A stretch of DNA of 64,000 nucleotides from Candidatus Hydrogenedentota bacterium (GTDB taxonomy: Bacteria > Hydrogenedentota > Hydrogenedentia > Hydrogenedentales > JAGMZX01): positions 56,889-120,888 of the forward strand of contig JAKQEQ010000167.1 in assembly GCA_029556545.1 (NCBI GenBank). The letters run 5' to 3'. The notes under the pieces were generated by a model. That model had not been told where the DNA came from. It saw only the letters and a list, made by a program, of their open reading frames with translations, and ran no database searches. Shown in pieces: positions 34,620 to 46,840 of this stretch. A program made the position numbers and the translations under genes. Each line of letters begins with the position of its first letter. Position 1 is the first letter of the stretch.

Positions 34620-34817
34620 GCCGGCCAGTGTCCTCCCGGTACGCGGAAGCTGCGCCGCACGCCGGCGCGCGCCCGCGCGCCACGCCCGTCCCGTTTCTGG
34701 ACGCCCCCCGTCCAGAATCTGGAATCGACGCGTATTCCCGAACCGTACCACCGCGTATTCTATCGTAAAGAACCGCAAAAATAAAGGGCTTATGTTACTT
34801 GCGATTCAAGGCCAGAG

Positions 34818-39410
<4,593 letters not shown>

Positions 39411-39510
39411 AACGCTGAGCATAGGGTTGCGCGCGGAAACAGGGGATTCCCCCCCCGCGGACTCTTGTGATATGCTGTCGGTCTCCACACAACTTTGGGA
39501 GGGTGCGTTC

Positions 39511-40272
39511 ATGGACAAGAAAGTATTGTTGGGTTTTGTTGTAACTGTCGCGGTCGTATTCATCGCGGGGTGCCAAACCTGTCCGGACAAGGCGGAAGCG
39601 GCCCAGGCGTTACCGAAAGGCCACTGCGGTTATGGGCCAAACGTTCGCCTGACCTATTCGCTGTTCTACGGACAAACCATCGAGTACCTCTTCGCGCCGG
39701 ACACGCCCGCCAAGGACGTCATCGCCGGATGGAAGGCCAATGCGGACAAGATGGGCGGGGCCGTCGGCTTTCCGCCGGGGTTCATCCAGTCGCTGAAACA
39801 GCGGGCCAACGAACTCCATCAGTCCGCGGCCGGGCTGAACGCCACTGTGACTTATCGCAGCCTCTTCACCGGAGGCGCGGCGGCGCTGCCCCAGCCGGTG
39901 GTCGCCAAGCTCAAGGCCCTCGAGCAATTGGGCGCCGATCTGCCGTTCCTCAATCCGGTGGACCCCGTCGAATTTGACGCTATCGTGCAGGACCTGCTCG
40001 ACATGAACTTCGGCAAGATGGACCTCTACGCCCTGTACCACACCCCGGCGGACCCCGCCGTATTCACCGACGTTCAGATCGAAGCAATTGCCAACGCAAT
40101 CGAGAAGAAGGTGTTGCGGGCGGGACAGGTGGACTTCGCCTGCGCGGACGTGACCGCGAAGGCCGCCAATATGTGCTGCCACAAGACAACGCGCGTGTGC
40201 GTGGCATACCCTGGCCGCTCCTGCTCGATGTGCGGGCTTTACTGCTGCCTCGCGTCCAACTGGTGCCCGTAA
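39511..40272 (+). CDS. Cysteine-rich lipoprotein of unknown function
   Basis: 253 residues from ATG 39511, which has GGGAGG eight bases upstream; the ORF start at 39427 is rejected. The N-terminus is a type II signal peptide with lipobox FIAGC. The middle (about 60-205) has no family I recognise. The last 43 residues contain nine cysteines in clusters (MCCHKTTRVC, SCSMCGLYCCLASNWC), suggesting a disulfide knot or metal site. It lies 100 bp after the kinase gene on the same strand and is followed by a strong terminator, so it may share the kinase transcript or use its own TATGCT promoter. An envelope partner of the kinase sensor domain is a possible role. Confidence 0.8.
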   Translation: MDKKVLLGFVVTVAVVFIAGCQTCPDKAEAAQALPKGHCGYGPNVRLTYSLFYGQTIEYLFAPDTPAKDVIAGWKANADKMGGAVGFPPGFIQSLKQRANELHQSAAGLNATVTYRSLFTGGAAALPQPVVAKLKALEQLGADLPFLNPVDPVEFDAIVQDLLDMNFGKMDLYALYHTPADPAVFTDVQIEAIANAIEKKVLRAGQVDFACADVTAKAANMCCHKTTRVCVAYPGRSCSMCGLYCCLASNWCP

Positions 40273-40728
40273 TCTCCGCGGCAACCGTTCACGGGGCAAG
40301 CCGACTCCCGGAAAAACGCACGAACCAGATCAAGAACGGGACTGACCCAAGCGAGTCCGTCATAGACGGACGAGAGGGGGTAGTCCCTGTTCTTTTTTGG
40401 CAAAATAGAAAAAAGAAAATTGAATTCCTATGCTTTGCGCGCCCGTGAACACTTGCCTCGTGCGCAACGAAAGAACATCCCCTTATTTCGTCCGCGTCTC
40501 GGATGATTTGCAGGGACCGTTCTCGTCTCGGGTAGCCCGGATGTCCCTCTTCGCCTACGCGGCGCCCGCAACCGCCGTAACGATTGCGATTGCCGGGAGT
40601 CCGCCAATGCTCCGACGTGTTCGGCCCCTCTATCCGGCCTTTCGCGGCGCGCTATCCCCTCCATGATATACTCGCCGCCGGTACGGTAACTGCTTGATTC
40701 CATCCGCCTGGCCGTTCGAGGGACCGTA
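40273..40728. other. Intergenic region, 456 bp
   Basis: It contains the terminator at 40335-40398 and a TATACT -10-like sequence at 40667-40672 before the flippase gene. The ORFs here (40430-40666 plus strand and its reverse shadows) have no protein-like features. Confidence 0.5.
40335..40398 (+). terminator. Nested-hairpin terminator after the lipoprotein gene
   Basis: Inner stem GTCCGTC / GACGGAC with loop ATA, outer stem AACGGGACT / AGTCCCTGTT, then TTCTTTTTT. It is a strong intrinsic terminator, and its GGGACTG...CAAGCGAG part recurs at 44.6 kb. Confidence 0.8.
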
Positions 40729-42192
40729 TTGAACACGCGACGACAGATAATACGCGGAGCAGTCTCGTCTGGGGGAGGCGTCGCCTTTTCTATCGTCGCG
40801 CTGCTTGTCGTCGGCAAGGTGGCCGCCACCCATCTGTCCCCCGCCGAACTTGCGGTATTTGCCTTACTATTGCTGTCCGCGGATTTCCTCAACCTGCTGA
40901 GCAACTTGGGCCTGACACCGACGACGGCTAAACTCATCGGCGCCGCCATCGGGGACCCCGAGAAACGGCGCGTCATCTCGACCGGTCTTTTCGGTCAGCT
41001 GGGCATGTCCTTCGCGTTCGCGGCGATCGTCATCGGCACAAGGTACTGGCTTCCGGACGGATTCCCGACCGACGCAAAGTGGCAGCGCATGATGCCGTAT
41101 TTCTGGTTGTTGCCCCCCCTCTTCGTCGTCGGAACGCTGCGCGACCTTGCCATGGCCGCGCTGGCCGGATTCAACCGTTATGCACACCGGGCGGCCGGCC
41201 TCGTCATTACGTCCGCCCTCCAGATCGGTTTGGTGCTCACACTGGCGCTTACCTGCGGCGCCTCGGTGGCAACCCTGGTCGGCGCGCTTCTGGCCGCCTA
41301 CGGCGCGGCCCTGATCTTCTTCCTGGCGGGCCTTCGCGATGCGTTCCAAGTGCGACCGAGCCCCACCCTCTATATTGGACACCTCCGTCTAAGCGCCCCC
41401 CTTTACGCAAACAGCCTGACCGCCTTCTTCCTGCAGCGTTTTGATACCGTCCTCCTTCTCGCTTTGCTCGACGCCCCCAGCGCCGCGATTTACGAAATGG
41501 CCAAGCGGCTCCCCGCCGTGCTATCGAGGGTAATGGGGGCGTTTCTCGTGCCGTACCTGCCAAGCGTGGCTGAGTTCATTGCCAAAGACCAACGCCCGAA
41601 AGCGTCGGACCTACTGACCCAAGCCTTCGCGCTCACTGCGGTCGCCGGATACTCCGTCGCCCTCGGTACGATCCTGGTTCAGGAACACCTTATCCTGCTC
41701 CTCTTCAGCGCGGAGTTCCTGCCCACGACGACGGTGCTTGGACTGCTGCTCGGAGCTACCTGCCTCCTCGTACAGAGCGGCATCATGGGACAGTCCCTGT
41801 TGGCGTTGGGGCACGCCGGGCTCATTGTGGCGGTCAACGTGGTCCTGGCGGGCGTTGGAATTGCACTGAATATCGTTCTGATCCCGCGCATGGGAATGCT
41901 GGGAGCGGCGCTCGTCGGCATTGCCATCGCGGGTGCCAGCTGTCTGCTGCAAGGCTGTTGCGTCCGATGGAAGGGACTGGCGCCGGATTCCTGGCGCTGT
42001 CTGACGCCGACGGTCCTGTTCGTTGGCGCCATGGCGGCAATCCACGTTACGAATTTCAACCCGTGGATGCGGATTGCCGCGTTTACCGCCTTCGTGCTAC
42101 TCTCGTTCCGTCTTGGCGCAGTCACGGTGGTTCAGGTGCGCGAAATACTGACCCATCTTGTCCCTGTGGCGCGATCACCGCGTCTCCCGTGA
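40729..42192 (+). CDS. Polysaccharide flippase (Wzx/MATE-like, oligosaccharide flippase family)
   Basis: 487 residues from TTG 40729, preceded by GAGGGA. About 12-14 hydrophobic helices, with the MOP-superfamily layout: a basic N-terminus (NTRRQIIRGAVSSGGG), a loop RFDTVLLLALLDAPSAAIYEMAKRL characteristic of Wzx-type proteins, and paired helices to the end. It should flip lipid-linked oligosaccharide across the inner membrane. A GT4 glycosyltransferase follows after 59 bp, forming a small surface-polysaccharide unit. Confidence 0.88.
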   Translation: MNTRRQIIRGAVSSGGGVAFSIVALLVVGKVAATHLSPAELAVFALLLLSADFLNLLSNLGLTPTTAKLIGAAIGDPEKRRVISTGLFGQLGMSFAFAAIVIGTRYWLPDGFPTDAKWQRMMPYFWLLPPLFVVGTLRDLAMAALAGFNRYAHRAAGLVITSALQIGLVLTLALTCGASVATLVGALLAAYGAALIFFLAGLRDAFQVRPSPTLYIGHLRLSAPLYANSLTAFFLQRFDTVLLLALLDAPSAAIYEMAKRLPAVLSRVMGAFLVPYLPSVAEFIAKDQRPKASDLLTQAFALTAVAGYSVALGTILVQEHLILLLFSAEFLPTTTVLGLLLGATCLLVQSGIMGQSLLALGHAGLIVAVNVVLAGVGIALNIVLIPRMGMLGAALVGIAIAGASCLLQGCCVRWKGLAPDSWRCLTPTVLFVGAMAAIHVTNFNPWMRIAAFTAFVLLSFRLGAVTVVQVREILTHLVPVARSPRLP

Positions 42193-42251
42193 AGCGGAAC
42201 CCCGAACCGACGCGCCGCCCGACCAAAAAAGCAAGCGGATGAGACAGCGTC

Positions 42252-43433
42252 ATGAGCAAAAACACCAAGCCATTGCTTGCGGGATTTGACGGACGCGCAG
42301 CGAACACCTCCGCGTCGCTGGGGGTCGGCGTATACTGCCGCAATCTGCTGCGTGAACTGGCCCGTCTTGACTCGGGCCTGGCGTTGCGAGTCTATCTCGA
42401 CGTGGAACCGCGCCCAGACTTTCCCCTTCGTGTCGATGAAGCCGATATACGCGTACTGCCCGCCGCACGGTTCTGGACCCAGCGCCGTCTCGGTCCCGAG
42501 TTGAGGCGCGATCCGCCGGATGTGCTCCTCTGCCCTGTGTCGCAGGCGCCCTTGTTCTCCCCCTGCCCGACAATCGTTACCAATCATGGACTCGTCTACT
42601 ATGAAGAGAACGGACGCCGCGTCATGGAGCCCCGGGACTGCCTCCCGCTGGTGACGCGCGCTCAGCGCGCCCTCTTGTGGCGACTACAGGTCCGCTGCGC
42701 AAGCAGGATTCTCATGGTCAGCGAGGATTCGAGACGTGTCTTCATCGAACATACGGGCATCGATCCGGCGAAAGTCTTCGTGACCTACCTTGGGCACACG
42801 CCCGAGTTCCGCCCGATGACCGACAACATGCAACAACAGCAGGTGCGAAATCGTTATGAGCTGCCCGCCCGCTTCTTCCTCTATACGGGCCGACTGGGTC
42901 CCCGTAAGAATGTGGTGCGTATTATCCAAGCCTTCGAATTACTCCGAGATTCAAACCCCGACCTCCCCCACGAACTCGTCTTGGCGGGAGATAAGGAATG
43001 GCACGCAGAACCGATCCTCCACGCCGCGCGCGCGAGCCGCCACGCTGATGCGATCCACATGATCGGCCACGTGGGACACGAAGACATGCCCACGTTGATG
43101 ACGCTCGCCGATGCACTCATTCTCGTATCGCTCTGTGAATCCTTCGGAATTCCCGTGGTCGAGGCGATGGCCTGCGGCACGCCCGTGCTCACGTCGAACA
43201 CCACTTGCATGCCGGAGATTGTCGGCGAAGCGGCGATGGCCGTGCCGCCGACCGATGTGCCCGCCATTGCCGCCGCCATGCACCGTCTGGCCTCCGATCA
43301 GGAACTCCGCGAAAGACTTGTCAAAGATGGCTTCGCCCGCGCGGCTAGGTTCACATGGCGCAATACCGCACTCCAAACGTATGACGCTGTCCGCAGCGTG
43401 ACCGCTGAGAACTCCCGCGGCGCCGCGCCGTAG
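42252..43433 (+). CDS. Glycosyltransferase family 4 protein (GT-B fold)
   Basis: 393 residues. N-terminal acceptor domain with the glycine loop SLGVGVYCRNLLREL; C-terminal donor domain with FLYTGRLGPRKNVVRIIQAF, GHVGHEDMPTLMTLADALI and the E-x7-E motif CESFGIPVVEAMACGTPVL. It is a retaining transferase that adds a nucleotide-sugar-derived residue to a lipid-linked glycan or similar acceptor in the cytoplasm. Same strand and near-operonic with the flippase. Donor sugar unknown. Confidence 0.92.
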   Translation: MSKNTKPLLAGFDGRAANTSASLGVGVYCRNLLRELARLDSGLALRVYLDVEPRPDFPLRVDEADIRVLPAARFWTQRRLGPELRRDPPDVLLCPVSQAPLFSPCPTIVTNHGLVYYEENGRRVMEPRDCLPLVTRAQRALLWRLQVRCASRILMVSEDSRRVFIEHTGIDPAKVFVTYLGHTPEFRPMTDNMQQQQVRNRYELPARFFLYTGRLGPRKNVVRIIQAFELLRDSNPDLPHELVLAGDKEWHAEPILHAARASRHADAIHMIGHVGHEDMPTLMTLADALILVSLCESFGIPVVEAMACGTPVLTSNTTCMPEIVGEAAMAVPPTDVPAIAAAMHRLASDQELRERLVKDGFARAARFTWRNTALQTYDAVRSVTAENSRGAAP

Positions 43434-43563
43434 GAACCCCGGCGCCTTTGAGCCACGGCATCGCTTCGGAGATCTGGGGAAAGGTCGAACAACGCCGGCG
43501 CGGTCGCCTTCGTTCGCACGCCGCCCCCAAGCAACGGTCGCCATCCCTGCCGCGCCAACGCCG

Positions 43564-44478
43564 CTACACTTCCACAAACGCCAGGCGCTCGATCTCGCGG
43601 AAACGCTCTCCCGTAATCACGCCGAGCACGCGATCATTGTTGGGGTACCACGCCGTTTCCGGCGCGACCTCGGGAAGACCCTCGAGGTCATCGCGGATGA
43701 AGAACGCATTCACGCCCTCGCGATCACAGCCGACGAGACGGTACCCCTTCTCACGGCCCAACTTCGCGAGCGCCGTCAGAGACGCGCCGAAATAGAGCCC
43801 GCTCGGGTGTTTCGCCCACCGCCGGAATTCCGGGTCGTATTTCACGGTCAACGACCGCTCGGGACCGTACACCGCGTTGTACTCGATGACCGCCACGCGC
43901 GGCGCGACCGCCTCGATGGCGCGCCACACCCAATAATCATTGCCGTCGATGTCGATCGAAAGCAGATCGATCTCCCGCTCGGGCGCCTGCCGGCGCAAAA
44001 TGTCGTTGATATTCTCCGCCGTCACCCGCGCCCGCGTGATGCGCACGTTGTCCGCCCGCGCCCCGAGCATCCGGTCGTAGAACGCCCGCGCATGCGCAAT
44101 CCGGTCTTCATCCGCGTCCAGCAACAAGCCCCGCCAGCCAAAATTCACGGATAGATTGGCCGTATTGCACTCGCTCCCGTTGCCGCAGCCGAACTCGACG
44201 AAATACCGATTGCGGACGCCCACCGTCGAGAATAGATGCAGCAGCAGGCCGTCCTCCCCGTTCTGCGAATACACCTTGAACTCATGCCGATTGAACGCCC
44301 CGTCGTCCGCTGTCGCCGGCAGCAAGTGCGGATACGCCTCCCGCGCGATCAGCGCACTCAACAGCAACGACTGCTTCTCGATCGCGTCCAGACGCGGCTT
44401 TACCGACTTCGCCAGCCGTACCGCCTCGACCCACGTCCGCGGCAGCGCCCACTTCACCGACTCCCGTATCCACGACAT
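43564..44478 (-). CDS. FkbM-like class I SAM-dependent methyltransferase
   Basis: 304 residues from ATG 44478; the ORF extension to 44649 reads through the hexamer repeat as Arg-Leu alternation and is rejected. YSQNGEDGLLLHLFSTVG and YFVEFGCGNGSECNT form the SAM-binding motif I, DADEDRIAHARAF follows as motif II, and IDLLSIDIDGNDYWVWRAI is the FkbM-type motif IV. Such enzymes O-methylate sugars or polyketides. Convergent with the glycosyltransferase, it could methylate a surface glycan. A GGGAG box lies 11 bases before the start. Confidence 0.8.
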   Translation of the reverse strand: MSWIRESVKWALPRTWVEAVRLAKSVKPRLDAIEKQSLLLSALIAREAYPHLLPATADDGAFNRHEFKVYSQNGEDGLLLHLFSTVGVRNRYFVEFGCGNGSECNTANLSVNFGWRGLLLDADEDRIAHARAFYDRMLGARADNVRITRARVTAENINDILRRQAPEREIDLLSIDIDGNDYWVWRAIEAVAPRVAVIEYNAVYGPERSLTVKYDPEFRRWAKHPSGLYFGASLTALAKLGREKGYRLVGCDREGVNAFFIRDDLEGLPEVAPETAWYPNNDRVLGVITGERFREIERLAFVEV

Positions 44479-44568
44479 CCGATGTAATGCTCCCTTCCCC
44501 GTTGCACAAAAGCGACCTATCCTATCATCGGCCTCTCCCCCGCGCCAACGCGTGCCCCGCGCCCCTGT

Positions 44569-44616
44569 TCGTCCTCGCACCCGTAATCGTAATCGTAATC
44601 GTAATCGCGATCCTGC
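44569..44616. repeat. Hexamer repeat array (copy 2)
   Basis: TCGTCC, TCGCAC, CCGTAA, three TCGTAA, TCGCGA, TCCTGC in 6-bp register. Unit order and both end units match copy 1 at 20.8 kb. Confidence 0.88.
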
Positions 44617-44635
44617 CCCCTCCCCGCGTCCATAG

Positions 44636-44684
44636 GGGGACTGCCGCAAGCGAGGGCGTCTTCGCGCGAGACATGGCTGTCCCC
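44636..44684. repeat. REP-like palindrome sharing sequence with the 40.3-kb terminator
   Basis: Outer arms GGGGAC and GTCCCC with an inner imperfect hairpin. It starts GGGACTGCCGCAAGCGAG, compared with GGGACTGACCCAAGCGAG at 40338. Confidence 0.65.
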
Positions 44685-44717
44685 GACGTATTCACGTGTC
44701 TTCATTCGCGTAATTCG

Positions 44718-44747
44718 TGTGATTCGTGGTTCTTCTTACCACCACGA
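44718..44747. repeat. Hairpin containing a 16-mer repeated at 49.5 kb
   Basis: TGTGATTCGTGGTTCT is identical to 49531-49546. TCGTGGT and ACCACGA form a seven-base-pair stem here. It lies downstream of the GH20-like gene's stop on the minus strand and may act as its terminator. Confidence 0.55.
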
Positions 44748-44809
44748 GTACGAACGAAGATATGGGCTTGCAGACCAGATCAGCGAAGAACGCGGTTCTC
44801 TTGGCCGCC

Positions 44810-46693
44810 TTACTTCAATAGCGCGCGCATGGCGCCCCGGTAGCGCGCGCTGGTAATGCGCATCTCCGAGGGCTGATTGCGCATGACCCACAACGCCTCG
44901 AAGCGCCCGAGCAATTCGCCCATCTCGCGATGCAACGCCTTCCGGGCGGGCCGCGATCCGCCCCCGCCCGGCCCGAGCACCGCCAGTTTCCGCGCCGCGT
45001 GGCGCAGCGTGTCCGCGGCGAACACCCAATACGGCAGTATGCCCAGCGGGTCGCCCTTCTTCACGGCATACTTCGCCAGCACCCCGCGAATTTCTTCCAG
45101 CGCGCCCGCCGTCTCCTCCCCGAGCGCGGCGTCGAGCGGCACCTCGACGGGCGTGATCTTCCCGTCGATCACCGCAAAGCCCCGTCGCGGCTCGCCATTG
45201 AACAGCGGGTCGGACGGCTTGGCGAAAAACACGTGCTGCCACACGCTCTGATAACAACCCTCGACGGACAGATGCGACACCGCCCCGAGACGGTCGACCG
45301 CCTCCGCCAATTCGGCGGCGTCATGCCCCAGCATCGCGACACAGAAGCGCCGCGTGAACGACGCCCGGTCCGCCTTCGTGTTCCACGCCTGCTCCGCGCC
45401 GAAGAGATACCCGTACCACGAGTACTCCAAGAAGTTATAGTGGCCGCCGTCGCCCCAGTCCGTGTTGAGCAGCCCCGCCGCCCCGTGCCGCAGCCCCGCC
45501 CGCGCGAAGCCCGCGATATTCGCCGCCGATTCGTACAGGCGCGGGAACAGGCTCACCCACGACGACGTGCCGGGGCAGGCGTAGCATTCGAGGCCCTTCG
45601 CGGTAAAGTCGCGAATGGCGCCGAAGTCATGGTTCGCGGCATAGCCCCAGTCGAGCACCGTAAGGTCTTCCGGCACGCGCTCGATGAGTTCGGGATACCG
45701 CCGTATCATGTCGCCCCAGAACATGGCCCGCTTCCCAAAGTGCTTCACCATCTCCCCCAGCTTGGCCACGTGATCAAGATAGACCGTCCCCCGACCCGTC
45801 ATTTCCGCCATCAGGTAGCTCTGCCCCAACCCGAGGTCGTAAGCCTCATCGCAGCAGATATTGACCCGCTCCGAGCGAAACAACGGCAGCACTTCGGCGA
45901 ACAACGAATGCAGAAACGGGTACGTGTCCGGATTCGCCGGCGAAATGGTCCACCCCCGCGTGCGGAAATCGCCGAGCACGTCCTCGGCGTCCGGCGCGGC
46001 ATAACGCCCGACGCCCCAGTCCTCCGCCAGGTCCCGATACGGCGCGTGCTTCAGAATCTTTTCCATGTGGCCGCAGCACGGCATGGCCGGAATCAGTTCG
46101 ACCCCGCGCGCGGAGGCGTGCGCGTCCAGGCGCAGCACGTCCGCCGCGTCGAGCGGCGACGCGCCCTTGCCGATGAGCGGGTGCGCGCGGTAACGGAACG
46201 TGTGCTCGATGTAGAGGTGCGCCTGGTTGATCTTGTAGTCGGCCAGCGTCGCGGCCCATTCCGCGATACGCTCCACCTTCGGCACGCGCCCCCGCGACAA
46301 ATCGAGAAACGCCCCCCGCGCCGGAAAATCCGGCCAATCATTGATACGCAGCGCGGGCAGCGCGGTCCCCGCCGTCTGCCGCGCGATCTGACCCAGCGTC
46401 CGCACCGCGTTTCGCGCGCCGTCCGCGTCCGAAGCCTCGATGAATATCCCCTCGCCCCCGATATCCAGCGTATACCCCTGCGGCTTCACCTTGCGGTTCA
46501 GGAACAGTGTAATCGTATTCGGAAGCCCGGGCGCGGTCGCATGCAAAACATACTTCGGAAACAACGTCCGCAGCGCCTCCGCCGCGGGCAGCCAGGACGC
46601 GCTCGGTATCGCGATGCTGCCCTCCTTCGGCGGACGAAACTCCCCTTTCTCCGTGCGGACCGTCTTCGGTTGCGGAATCAGTGCGAGCGTCAT
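44810..46693 (-). CDS. GH20-like beta-N-acetylhexosaminidase
   Basis: About 627 residues from ATG 46693 (AAGGGG eight bases upstream). An N-terminal GH20b-type alpha/beta domain (about 5-120) precedes a TIM barrel beginning at RGAFLDLSRGRVPKVERI. VNICCDEAYDLG contains the Asp-Glu pair expected for substrate-assisted catalysis, where the classic motif is H-x-GGDE; the two glycines are replaced by cysteines. LDWGYAANHDF and DWGDGGHYNFLEYSWYGYLF fit the active-site end. The family removes terminal GlcNAc or GalNAc. There is no signal peptide, so it may work on imported oligosaccharides. Divergent from the GH38 gene. Confidence 0.82.
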   Translation of the reverse strand: MTLALIPQPKTVRTEKGEFRPPKEGSIAIPSASWLPAAEALRTLFPKYVLHATAPGLPNTITLFLNRKVKPQGYTLDIGGEGIFIEASDADGARNAVRTLGQIARQTAGTALPALRINDWPDFPARGAFLDLSRGRVPKVERIAEWAATLADYKINQAHLYIEHTFRYRAHPLIGKGASPLDAADVLRLDAHASARGVELIPAMPCCGHMEKILKHAPYRDLAEDWGVGRYAAPDAEDVLGDFRTRGWTISPANPDTYPFLHSLFAEVLPLFRSERVNICCDEAYDLGLGQSYLMAEMTGRGTVYLDHVAKLGEMVKHFGKRAMFWGDMIRRYPELIERVPEDLTVLDWGYAANHDFGAIRDFTAKGLECYACPGTSSWVSLFPRLYESAANIAGFARAGLRHGAAGLLNTDWGDGGHYNFLEYSWYGYLFGAEQAWNTKADRASFTRRFCVAMLGHDAAELAEAVDRLGAVSHLSVEGCYQSVWQHVFFAKPSDPLFNGEPRRGFAVIDGKITPVEVPLDAALGEETAGALEEIRGVLAKYAVKKGDPLGILPYWVFAADTLRHAARKLAVLGPGGGGSRPARKALHREMGELLGRFEALWVMRNQPSEMRITSARYRGAMRALLK

Positions 46694-46840
46694 GTCTCTG
46701 TCCCCTTTCAAGCGCACCGCGCGCAGGGCGCTATTCTAACACGCGGCGGACTCCCGTGCCCGCGCGACCTTTGATTACCGGCGGGGTCCGTGCGTACACT
46801 TGGCCGCATTTCCACCGGGCACGTTCAAGGAGTACGCCTC

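Larger units (their letters stand above)
44479..44809. other. Intergenic region, 331 bp, filled with repeats
   Basis: It holds a hexamer array (44569-44616), a REP-like palindrome (44636-44684) and a third hairpin repeat (44718-44747). No gene is seen apart from reading-frame artefacts of the repeats. Confidence 0.7.

Noticed and set aside
43564-44649. Arg-Leu repeat N-terminus of the FkbM-like ORF
   Set aside because: It is a translation of the TCGTAA hexamer array and not protein-like; the real start is 44478.
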